Positions 1 to 6,574 of a DNA stretch of 6,751 nt are shown in pieces. The DNA is from Actinomycetes bacterium. Lineage in GTDB: Bacteria; Actinomycetota; Actinomycetes; Streptosporangiales; Streptosporangiaceae. The notes under the pieces were generated by a model, which saw only the letters and a program-made list of their open reading frames with translations, made no database searches and was not told the origin of the DNA. The translations under genes were made by a program, and so were the position numbers. The stretch covers positions 1 to 6,751 of the forward strand of contig JAFACJ010001113.1 in assembly GCA_023425615.1 (NCBI GenBank), given 5' to 3'. Numbering within the stretch: position 1 is the stretch's first letter; each line of letters begins with the position of its first letter.

Positions 1-695
1 GCCTCGCGCTGCGCCACCGGGAGGTGGTGACGATGACCGGCATCCTCGGCTCCGGCGCCGGCCGCTACGCGCGCACCCTCGCCGGGGCGCGCAAGCCCGC
101 CAAGGGCGGGTTCGGCGGCGTGACGGTCGGGGACCGGCGGATCGCCCCGCACAGCCGGGTCGGCGCGGTCGCCGCGGGTGTCGGGTTCGTGCCCGAGGAG
201 CGCAAGCGCGACGGCGTCCAGCCGCTGCTCAGCATCGAGCGGAACATCGTGCTCGGCGACGTGTCCGCCTTCACCCGGTTCGGAATGCTCGACCGCCGGA
301 AGATGCGGGCCGAGGCGCTCCGGCTCATCGAGGACCTCGACATCCGCCCGGCCGACCCGACGTACCTGGCAGGGCTGCTGTCGGGAGGCAACCAGCAGAA
401 GGTGCTGATCGCGCGGTGGCTCGCCGCCGGGGCCCGCGTCCTGATCGTCGAGGAGCCCACCCACGGCATCGACATCGGCGCCAAAGAGCATGTGCTCCGC
501 CAGCTCCGGGCGTTCGCCGACGAGCGCGGCTGCGTCGTCGTCGTGGCGCTGGAGAGCGAGGAGTTCCGCTCGATCACCGACCGCTACCTGGCGTTCCGGC
601 GCGGACGCCTGGTCGCCCAGCTCACCGCAGACGTCACGCACGCCGACCTGATGACGGCGTGCCTGGGCGAGAACCCGAAAGGCCCTGCTTCATGA
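1..695 (+). CDS. RbsA-type sugar ABC transporter ATP-binding protein, C-terminal half (5' end outside window)
   Basis: This is the second nucleotide-binding domain of a two-domain importer ATPase of the RbsA/XylG/MglA class, which powers uptake from the cytoplasmic face of the membrane. The frame is open from base 3 (230 residues visible), and the sequence before the first ATG at 24 already matches the family (REVVTMTGILGSG), so that ATG is internal. Visible motifs are the degenerate P-loop GILGSGAG near 36-60, GVGFVPEERKRDG at about 175-212, the signature LSGGNQQK near 379-402, and Walker B with the following loop, LIVEEPTHGIDIGAK, at about 441-485. Two deviations stand out: the P-loop lacks the usual GRTE, and the Walker B aspartate is replaced by glutamate (450-452). 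Weak P-loops are common in the second half of RbsA proteins, so hydrolysis may rest on the unseen N-terminal half. The stop overlaps the permease start (ATGA, 692-695). The family is secure; the transported compound is not. Confidence 0.93.
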   Translation, partial: LALRHREVVTMTGILGSGAGRYARTLAGARKPAKGGFGGVTVGDRRIAPHSRVGAVAAGVGFVPEERKRDGVQPLLSIERNIVLGDVSAFTRFGMLDRRKMRAEALRLIEDLDIRPADPTYLAGLLSGGNQQKVLIARWLAAGARVLIVEEPTHGIDIGAKEHVLRQLRAFADERGCVVVVALESEEFRSITDRYLAFRRGRLVAQLTADVTHADLMTACLGENPKGPAS

Positions 696-1696
696 AAAGA
701 AAACTGCCCGCCCTCGAGGACGTCTTCATCCCGCTGCTGCTGGTCGTCCTCGTCGTCGTTCTGAGCACGTCGACGGGTTCCTTCCTGAGCAGCGGCAACC
801 TCCTCAACATCCTCAGCTCGATGGCGATCCTCGCGATCGTCGCGTTCGGGCAGACGTTCGTGATCGCCGGAGGCGGCTTCGACCTGTCGGTCGGCGCGCA
901 GGTGGCGCTGCACGGAGCGGTCGGCGCGATCGTCATGCGCGACAGCCAGAGCATCGTGCTCGGCCTCGCTGCGGGCGTGCTGTCCGGGGTGGTGTTCGGC
1001 CTGGTCAATGGGCTGCTCGTGATCGCGCTGAAGGTGCACCCGTTCATGATCACGCTGGGCACGTCGGTCATCGGTACCGGCACCACGCTGATCGTCACCC
1101 ACGCGGTGTCGATCGGCGGCCTGCCCTCGTCCATCGCCGGGTTCGGTGTGGGCCGTCCGCTGGGCGTGCCGTGGATCGTCTGGGTGATGGTCGTCTGCTT
1201 CGCCGTCGCGGCGTTCCTGCTGAGCGTCAGCCCGTTCGGCCTGCGCGTCCTGGCCTCCGGCGGCAACCGGGAGGCCGCCCGGCTGTCCGGGCTGCGCACC
1301 GAGCGGACGGTCGTCGCGACGTTCGTCCTCGCGGGCGCGTTCGCCGCCGTTGCGGGCCTGGCGACCACCGCGCGCCTCCAGTCGGCGCAGCCGACCGTCG
1401 GCGACGGCCTTGAGCTGTTCTCGGTCGCCGCGGCGGTCCTGGGCGGCAGCGCCCTGCACGGCGGCCGCGCCGCGATGTGGCGGACGCTGCTGGGCGTCCT
1501 GGTGATCTCGGTGATCCAGAACGGCCTGAACCTCAACGGCGTCAGCGACGCCTGGCAGGAGGTCACGGTCGGGATCGTCTTCATCCTCGCGATGTCCGCC
1601 GAGCTGCTGCGCCGGTTCTCCCGCCTGCGCGCGGGCCGCTCCACACCACCCCGTAAGAAGATCGCCGACGCGCCCGCCCCGATGCCGGCCGCCTGA
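692..1696 (+). CDS. ABC transporter permease, ribose/xylose class (BPD_transp_2)
   Basis: A 334-residue integral membrane permease forming the channel of the importer. The start at 692 is chosen because it overlaps the ATPase stop as ATGA, has GAAAGG at 677-682 nine bases upstream, and gives the short basic N-terminus MKRKLP before the first membrane segment (about residues 11-30). The frame stays open upstream to 416, but that would read through the ATPase gene and yield an Arg/Pro-rich stretch unlike any permease. Family motifs are GGFDLSVGA (residues 61-69), the cytoplasmic coupling-loop motif GGNREAARLSG (190-200), and further on ARLQSAQP, VLGGSALHGGRA and IQNGLNLNGVS. Hydrophobic segments fill most of the chain, consistent with eight to ten helices. 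The C-terminal tail after residue about 310 is basic and proline-rich. Length is normal for RbsC-like proteins. Confidence 0.95.
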   Translation: MKRKLPALEDVFIPLLLVVLVVVLSTSTGSFLSSGNLLNILSSMAILAIVAFGQTFVIAGGGFDLSVGAQVALHGAVGAIVMRDSQSIVLGLAAGVLSGVVFGLVNGLLVIALKVHPFMITLGTSVIGTGTTLIVTHAVSIGGLPSSIAGFGVGRPLGVPWIVWVMVVCFAVAAFLLSVSPFGLRVLASGGNREAARLSGLRTERTVVATFVLAGAFAAVAGLATTARLQSAQPTVGDGLELFSVAAAVLGGSALHGGRAAMWRTLLGVLVISVIQNGLNLNGVSDAWQEVTVGIVFILAMSAELLRRFSRLRAGRSTPPRKKIADAPAPMPAA

Positions 1697-1731
1697 TCCT
1701 TCCCCATCCCCCCGAAACAGGAGATCATTCC

Positions 1732-2694
1732 ATGAACATCACCGGCTTCCGCGGCGTCGCCGCCACCGCCCTGCTCGTCGGGCTCGCCGCCACAGGCTGC
1801 GGCGGCGAGTCGAACAGCGCCGACGACGGCAAGCCCACCATCGGCGTCAGCTTCGCCGCCCCCCGCATCGCCCTGTACGCGGGCATGCAGAAGGGCATCC
1901 AGGAGAAGGCGAAGGAACTCGGCGTCAACGTGGTCTTCACCGACGCGGGTGGCGACCCGCTCAAGCAGGCCAATGACATCAACGACCTCATAGCCAAGAA
2001 CGTCGACGGCATTCTGGTCTCCGCGATCGACGCCAACGCGATCGTGGCCCCGCTGAGCGCCGCCAAAGCCGCCAGCATTCCGGTCATGACGGTCGCCCGT
2101 GACGTGGTCGACAAGAACAGCCGCGCCTCTTACATCGGTAACGACTGGAGCAAGTCCGGCAGGCAGATCGCCGAATGGACGTGCGAGAACGTCAAGAGCG
2201 GCAAGATCATCATGGTCAAGGGACCGTCCGCGGCCCCGTATGTTCAGGAGATGACAGCCGCGTACAAGCAGGTCGTCGGCTCGGCGTCCTGTCCCGGCAT
2301 GTCGGTCGCACACGAGGTCAACGTGAGCGCGCTGACCGCCGAGGAAGGACTGAAGGCCACCAAGGCTTCGCTCCAGGCGGTGCCGGACGCCAAGGTCGTC
2401 TACGCCAACCTCGACGACTTCCTCGGCGGCGTCGTCCAGGCGATCAACGAGGCGGGCAAGACCGGCAAGATCACGGCCACCGGTTTCGACGGCATCCCCG
2501 AGACCCTGGCCATGGTCAAGGACGGCCGGGTCGGCTTCGAGATCGCCCTCCAGCCGAAGAAGTGGGGCGGCACGGCCCTCCAGACCATGCTGGACAAGCT
2601 CGACGGCAAGGAGGTCCCGGCCCAGGTCGACATCGAGACCATGCCGTTCGACAAGACCAACGCGGGCGACATCACCGAGGCGGACCTGGAGTAG
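1732..2694 (+). CDS. Lipoprotein substrate-binding protein of the ABC importer (Peripla_BP_4)
   Basis: A 320-residue extracytoplasmic solute-binding protein, expected to be anchored by lipid to the outer face of the membrane and to deliver ligand to the permease encoded just upstream. AGGAG at 1719-1723 lies 8 bases before the ATG. Residues 1-23 form a signal peptide ending in the lipobox-like AATGC, with Cys23 as the lipidation site, followed by a polar Gly/Ser/Asp linker. The RbsB-like fold spans about 34-290: KPTIGVSF starts the first lobe, IPVMTVARD (to D124) lies at the hinge, and GFDG (251-254) is the conserved late motif. By my unaided comparison with E. coli RbsB, the aromatic ligand-stacking pair becomes IAL in RIALYAGMQ, the arginine of the second lobe is lost in PSAAPYVQEM, and the QND motif reads NLD (226-228). 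Ribose is therefore unlikely. Cys151 and Cys187 are the only cysteines in the mature domain and could form a disulfide. Ligand unknown. Confidence 0.93.
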   Translation: MNITGFRGVAATALLVGLAATGCGGESNSADDGKPTIGVSFAAPRIALYAGMQKGIQEKAKELGVNVVFTDAGGDPLKQANDINDLIAKNVDGILVSAIDANAIVAPLSAAKAASIPVMTVARDVVDKNSRASYIGNDWSKSGRQIAEWTCENVKSGKIIMVKGPSAAPYVQEMTAAYKQVVGSASCPGMSVAHEVNVSALTAEEGLKATKASLQAVPDAKVVYANLDDFLGGVVQAINEAGKTGKITATGFDGIPETLAMVKDGRVGFEIALQPKKWGGTALQTMLDKLDGKEVPAQVDIETMPFDKTNAGDITEADLE

Positions 2695-2738
2695 CAGCGC
2701 GGCCCGTCCGCCGCACACCTCCGTCCAAGGGATCCTTC

Positions 2739-3212
2739 ATGAACATCACTGTCAACGGGCAGACCCGCGACCTGACCGCGGCTCCCGGCACCGTCCTCGC
2801 CTCGGTCCTGCGCGAGCGCTTCGGCGCGACGTCCGTCAAGCTGGCCTGCGAGCGCGGCGAGTGCGGTGCCTGCACCGTGCTCGTCGCGGGCCGCCCGCGG
2901 CTCGCCTGCGCGACGCTCGTCGAGCTCGTCGACGGTGAGGTCACCACGGCCGAGGGCCTGGCGGGGGAGTCGGCGGACCTGCGCGCGGCCTTCGCCGACC
3001 TGGGGGCGTTCCAGTGCGGTTTCTGCACGCCCGGCCAGGTCGTCAACGCCACCGCCCTGCTCCGCGCCGGCCTCCCGGCCGACGCGGAGCAGGCGCGGGC
3101 GAAGGCGCGCGCCCACATGTCGGGCAACATCTGCCGCTGCACGGGCTACGCGGCGATCATCGAGGCGGTCTGCGCGACGGCGCGGGCCCGGGCCGAGGAG
3201 GAGACGCGGTGA
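2739..3212 (+). CDS. Molybdenum hydroxylase small subunit with two [2Fe-2S] clusters (CoxS/XdhC/HcrC-like)
   Basis: A 157-residue electron-transfer subunit of a xanthine dehydrogenase-superfamily enzyme, carrying electrons between the Mo site and FAD. The ATG at 2739 has AAGGGA (2727-2732) six bases upstream, and the N-terminus MNITVNGQTRDL begins the ferredoxin fold as expected. The plant-type cluster is bound by Cys37, Cys42, Cys45 and Cys57 (CX4CX2CX11C, including ECGACT). The helical second domain carries CGFCTPG (Cys93, Cys96) and GNICRCTGY (Cys132, Cys134). All eight ligands are present and the length is typical (150-170). There is no Tat signal, unlike PaoA (YagT) or other exported enzymes, so a cytoplasmic location is likely. 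The TGA stop overlaps the GTG start of the catalytic gene, which suggests coupled synthesis of the two subunits. The family is certain from the motifs; the substrate cannot be read from this subunit. Confidence 0.96.
   Translation: MNITVNGQTRDLTAAPGTVLASVLRERFGATSVKLACERGECGACTVLVAGRPRLACATLVELVDGEVTTAEGLAGESADLRAAFADLGAFQCGFCTPGQVVNATALLRAGLPADAEQARAKARAHMSGNICRCTGYAAIIEAVCATARARAEEETR
3195..3203 (+). promoter_or_regulatory. Ribosome binding site GAGGAGGAG fixing the GTG start at 3209
   Basis: A purine-rich Shine-Dalgarno run inside the end of the small-subunit gene, five bases before the GTG at 3209. It settles the start of the large fusion protein, whose frame is otherwise open upstream to 3014. 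That upstream part would read through the small-subunit gene and gives an Arg/Pro/Gly-rich shadow translation. Confidence 0.8.
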
Positions 3213-6200
3213 CATCGCAGATCGGGCGGAGCATCCGGCCGCTGGACTGGGAGGCGCGATCCCTCGGCCGGGTCGACTACGTGAACGACCTGGCCGGGCC
3301 GGACCACCTGCACGCGGCGGTGCTGCGCTCCCCGGTGCCCTACGGGAAGATCCTCCGGCTGGACATCCGGGAGGCCCTGGCCATGCCGGGGGTGCGCGGG
3401 ATCATCACGGCCGACGACTTCCCTCCGGGCATCACCTACCTGCACCGGGGCGGGCACATGTCGGACCGGCCGCCGCTGGCCTCGGGTGTCGTGCGGTACG
3501 TCGGCCAGGAGATAGCCGCCGTCGCCGCCGACACCCCCGAGCAGGCGCGGGCCGCGGTGGCCGCGATCCGGCTGCGGATCAAGCAGCTGCGCGCACCTCT
3601 GACCATCGGCGAGGCGCTCGCGCCCCGCGCGCGGCCGCTGCACGCCGACCGGCCCGGCGAACGCAACGTCGCGATGCGCTGGAAGAGCAGGTGGGGCGAC
3701 CCGGACGCGGGAGTGGCCGCGGCGGACGTCGTGGTGGAGGGCGACTTCGTCTACCCGAGCGTCGCACACGCCTGCATGGAGCCGAACGTCACCCTCGCCC
3801 GGTGGGACGCCGAGCGCGGAGGCGTCGAACTGTGGACGTCCACCCACGCGCCCTACTTCGTGGCCAAGGAGGTCTCCCACCTCCTGGGGATCGACCACGA
3901 CAAGGTGGTGTGCCGGGAGGTCGCGACGGGCGGCAGCTTCGGGTCGAAGTCGAAGGCGTCCGAGCACGAGATCCTGGCGGCGGCCCTGGCCCGCAAGACC
4001 GGCTCGCCCGTGCTGATCTCCCTCACCCGCGAGGAGGAGTTCGCCTCCAACAAGCCGCGGCACCGGTTCGAGACCCGCCTGCGCACCCACGCCGACACCG
4101 AAGGCAACCTGCGCGCCTTCGAGACGGAGGTGAACGTCGACAACGGCGCCTACTCCCACATGGGCTCCTCCGTCATGCGGGTCGGCGTCATCACCCTCGG
4201 CTCGGTCTACCGGGCCGACGGGGTCCGCTACGACGCCAGGCTCGTCGACACCGCCACCCAGCCCGGCGGGCAGTACCGCGGCTACGGGACGCCGCAGGTC
4301 GCCCTGGCCATGGAGAGCCAGCTCGACGAGGTCGCCGAGAAGATCGGCATGGACCCGATCGACCTGCGCGTCCGCAACGCCGTCGCGCCCGGCGCCGAGA
4401 CGCTCTGCGGCTACCGGGTCACCACGACCCGGCTCGTGGATTGCCTGGAGACCGTCCGCAGGGAACTCGACTGGGACGCCAAGAAGGCCGCGCCGAAGTA
4501 CGGGCGGGGCCTGGGCGTCTCCAGCGCGGCGCACGGTTCGGGCGCCTACGCCTACCCGCTGGCCAACCTGAGCGAGGCGGGTATCGACGTCGATCCGGAC
4601 GGCACGGTCCGGGTCAGGTTCGGCGGCTCGGACGCCGGGACCGGGCAGAAGACCATCCTCGCCCAGATCGCCGCCGAGGAACTGGGCGTCGCGCCCGAGG
4701 ACGTCGAGGTGCTGTCGATGGACTCCGAGCGCACGCCGCTCGACCTCGGCGCCTGGTCGTCGCGCGCGACCCACATGTCCGGCATGGCGACCGGCATGGC
4801 GGCCCGCGAGATGGCCGCCGAACTGCGCGCACTGGCCGCCGACAAATTCGGCTGCGCCCCCGGCGACGTCGACCTGCGCGACGGCGCCGCCCACCACGAC
4901 GGATCCTCGATCCCCCTCGCCGACCTCGCCGCCGGCGAGGGCGGGCTCAGCCTGGAGAGCCACTACGAACTCAAGGGCACCGAGACGATCACCCCCGGAG
5001 AGGACAAGGCCAACCTGTCGCCCACCTACTCCTTCGCCGCGCACGGCGCCGAGGTCGAGGTGGACGTCCGCACCGGCAAGGTCACCGTCGTCGACTACGT
5101 GGCCGCGCACGACGTCGGCAGGGCGATCAACCCGGTGATGGTCGAGGGGCAGATCATCGGCGGGGCCGTGCACGGGCTCGGCGCGGCCCTCGGCGAGGAG
5201 CTGATCCGGACCGACGGCCGGGTCGTCAACCCCGCCTACCTCCACTACGCGATGCCGCGGGCCGCCGACGTGCCGGAGGTCCGGCCGTTCATCATCGAGT
5301 CCCACGACGACGCGGGACCCTACGGGGCCAAGAGCATCGGCGAGATACCGATCGTGCCGCCGGGCGCGGCCATCGCCAACGCCGTCCACGACGCGGTCGG
5401 CGTGCGGATCCGCGAGTTGCCGATCACCCCCGACAAGGTGCTGCGCGCCCTCGCCGCCAAGGAGGGACGGATCCGCGACCACCGGCTGCGGCGGCGGCCG
5501 TCCCGGTGGTGGATCGCGGCGCTGCGGGCCGCCTACCCGTTCGGGCTGCACGCGGCGCTCGACCGCTGGGGCACCCCGCTCGGTCGCCAGGGGCGCCACC
5601 CCGCGCTTCGGAAGCCCGCCGCGGAGATCGCCGAGATCGTCCGGCCGGATGATCTCGCCGCCGCGCGGGAGGCGCTGGCCGGCAAGGGCGCGGCCGCGCT
5701 CGGCGGCGGCACCGACCTCATGCTCCAGCGCCGCCAGGGCCTGGCCGAACCCACCCGGATGGTCTCGACCGCGCTGCTGCCGGGCCTGCGGGACATCACC
5801 GTGGAGGAGGGCGGCTCCCTCGTCATCGGTGCGGCGGTCACCCTCGCCGAGGTGATCGAGCGGCTCGCCGACGACGTCCCTGCGCTGGCCGAGGCCGCGG
5901 CGTCCATCGCCTCGCCGCAGGTCCGCAACGCCGCGACGGTCGCCGGCAACCTGCTCCAGGCCAAGCGCTGCTGGTTCTTCCGCAACGACTTCCCGTGCTA
6001 CAAGCGCAACGGCGTCCTGAGCCCGTGCTACGCCGTTCTCGGCGACCACCGCTTCTACCACGCGGCCGTGGACGGGCACCGCTGCCAGGCCGTCACCCCG
6101 TCCGACCTCGCGACGGTCCTGGCCGCGCTCGACGCCGTCGTCGAACTCGCGGACGGGCGGCGGATCCCGATCGGCGAGCTGTACAGCGGACCGGGAGAGA

Positions 6201-6574
6201 CCGTGCTGAAGGCCGCCGACCTCGTCGTCGCGGTGCGGCTGCCCGAGCCGGGACGGGCCTGCGTGTTCGAGAAGCTCGCCCTGTACGAGGGCGACTTCGC
6301 GGTGGTGTCGGTCGCCGCGTCGAGCAGGTCGGCCGAACGGTGGGACGACGCGAGGATCGTCTTCGGCGCGCTCGCTCCGACGCCGTGGCGGGTCACCGAG
6401 GCCGAGGCGGCCGTGGCCGGGACGCCCTTCGCGGCCGAGACGCTGCGCGCCGCGGTGGACGTCCAGCTCACCGCGCACGGCCACCCGCTCCCGGGCAACG
6501 CCTGGAAGCTGGACGCCGCCGCGGGGCTCGCCGAGAAGGCCGCCGAGCGGCTCGCCGGGGAGGGCCCCGCATGA
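3209..6574 (+). CDS. Fused Mo-pterin large subunit and FAD medium subunit of a molybdenum hydroxylase, with a predicted [4Fe-4S] insertion
   Basis: This 1121-residue protein combines two subunits that are usually separate. Residues about 15-130 form the aldehyde oxidase/xanthine dehydrogenase a/b hammerhead. About 140-750 form the molybdopterin-binding domains, with HACMEPN (187-193), TGGSFGSK (240-247), QYRGYGTPQ (355-363), DAGTGQKT (475-482), GAWSSR (514-519) and the catalytic glutamate Glu712 in KSIGEIPIVPP. An Arg/Trp-rich linker covers about 754-805. The FAD domain follows, with GGGTDLM (832-838) and TVAGNLLQ (910-917), then a CO_deh_flav_C domain from about 990 to the end. Cys921, Cys930, Cys940 and Cys959 lie in an insertion resembling HcrB of 4-hydroxybenzoyl-CoA reductase and PaoB, where four cysteines hold [4Fe-4S]. 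The GAWSSR region also reminded me of HcrA. Xanthine is unlikely because Ser248 replaces the glutamate following GGGFGGK in xanthine oxidases. With the small subunit it should form a cytoplasmic Mo/FAD/Fe-S enzyme acting on a heterocycle, aldehyde or aromatic thioester; which one is unknown. No Mo-cofactor maturation gene is in the window. Confidence 0.93.
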   Translation: MTSQIGRSIRPLDWEARSLGRVDYVNDLAGPDHLHAAVLRSPVPYGKILRLDIREALAMPGVRGIITADDFPPGITYLHRGGHMSDRPPLASGVVRYVGQEIAAVAADTPEQARAAVAAIRLRIKQLRAPLTIGEALAPRARPLHADRPGERNVAMRWKSRWGDPDAGVAAADVVVEGDFVYPSVAHACMEPNVTLARWDAERGGVELWTSTHAPYFVAKEVSHLLGIDHDKVVCREVATGGSFGSKSKASEHEILAAALARKTGSPVLISLTREEEFASNKPRHRFETRLRTHADTEGNLRAFETEVNVDNGAYSHMGSSVMRVGVITLGSVYRADGVRYDARLVDTATQPGGQYRGYGTPQVALAMESQLDEVAEKIGMDPIDLRVRNAVAPGAETLCGYRVTTTRLVDCLETVRRELDWDAKKAAPKYGRGLGVSSAAHGSGAYAYPLANLSEAGIDVDPDGTVRVRFGGSDAGTGQKTILAQIAAEELGVAPEDVEVLSMDSERTPLDLGAWSSRATHMSGMATGMAAREMAAELRALAADKFGCAPGDVDLRDGAAHHDGSSIPLADLAAGEGGLSLESHYELKGTETITPGEDKANLSPTYSFAAHGAEVEVDVRTGKVTVVDYVAAHDVGRAINPVMVEGQIIGGAVHGLGAALGEELIRTDGRVVNPAYLHYAMPRAADVPEVRPFIIESHDDAGPYGAKSIGEIPIVPPGAAIANAVHDAVGVRIRELPITPDKVLRALAAKEGRIRDHRLRRRPSRWWIAALRAAYPFGLHAALDRWGTPLGRQGRHPALRKPAAEIAEIVRPDDLAAAREALAGKGAAALGGGTDLMLQRRQGLAEPTRMVSTALLPGLRDITVEEGGSLVIGAAVTLAEVIERLADDVPALAEAAASIASPQVRNAATVAGNLLQAKRCWFFRNDFPCYKRNGVLSPCYAVLGDHRFYHAAVDGHRCQAVTPSDLATVLAALDAVVELADGRRIPIGELYSGPGETVLKAADLVVAVRLPEPGRACVFEKLALYEGDFAVVSVAASSRSAERWDDARIVFGALAPTPWRVTEAEAAVAGTPFAAETLRAAVDVQLTAHGHPLPGNAWKLDAAAGLAEKAAERLAGEGPA
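6556..6569 (+). promoter_or_regulatory. GC hairpin enclosing the ribosome binding site of the small ORF
   Basis: CGGGG (6556-6560) pairs perfectly with CCCCG (6565-6569) around the loop AGGG. The Shine-Dalgarno run GGGGAGGG (6557-6564), six bases before the ATG at 6571, is thus half stem and half loop. The element sits in the last codons of the fusion gene, so ribosomes finishing that gene would unfold it. The stem is short but all GC. The sequence is seen directly; the regulatory role is inferred. Confidence 0.4.

Noticed and set aside
416..691. N-terminal extension of the permease to an upstream start.
   Set aside because: It would read through the ATPase gene in another frame and give an Arg-rich head before a normal permease start with its own ribosome binding site.
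1697..1731. C-rich gap before the binding-protein gene, considered as promoter or processing site.
   Set aside because: It is only 35 bases long, and I find no promoter-like hexamers or stable stem; it holds the AGGAG ribosome binding site.
2695..2738. Gap between binding-protein and FeS genes, with a 5-bp stem GCGGC/GCCGC (2699-2714), considered as terminator or attenuator.
   Set aside because: The stem is short, no T-tract follows, and no -35/-10 pair is visible; such inverted GC pairs are common by chance here. Only the ribosome binding site is supported.
3014..3208. N-terminal extension of the Mo-FAD fusion upstream of the GTG.
   Set aside because: The added residues are a shadow of the small-subunit gene; the GTG at 3209 has a strong ribosome binding site and matches the expected family start.
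2866..5652. Long + strand frame of about 930 codons inside the small-subunit and fusion genes.
   Set aside because: Its translation is dominated by Arg, Pro and Gly and has no recognisable domain; it is an overlapping-frame artefact of high GC.
2739..6574. Identification as aerobic carbon monoxide dehydrogenase (CoxSLM).
   Set aside because: The Cys-containing active loop of form I CO dehydrogenase is absent, the FAD domain has a cysteine insertion that I associate with HcrB and PaoB rather than with CoxM, and two subunits are fused.
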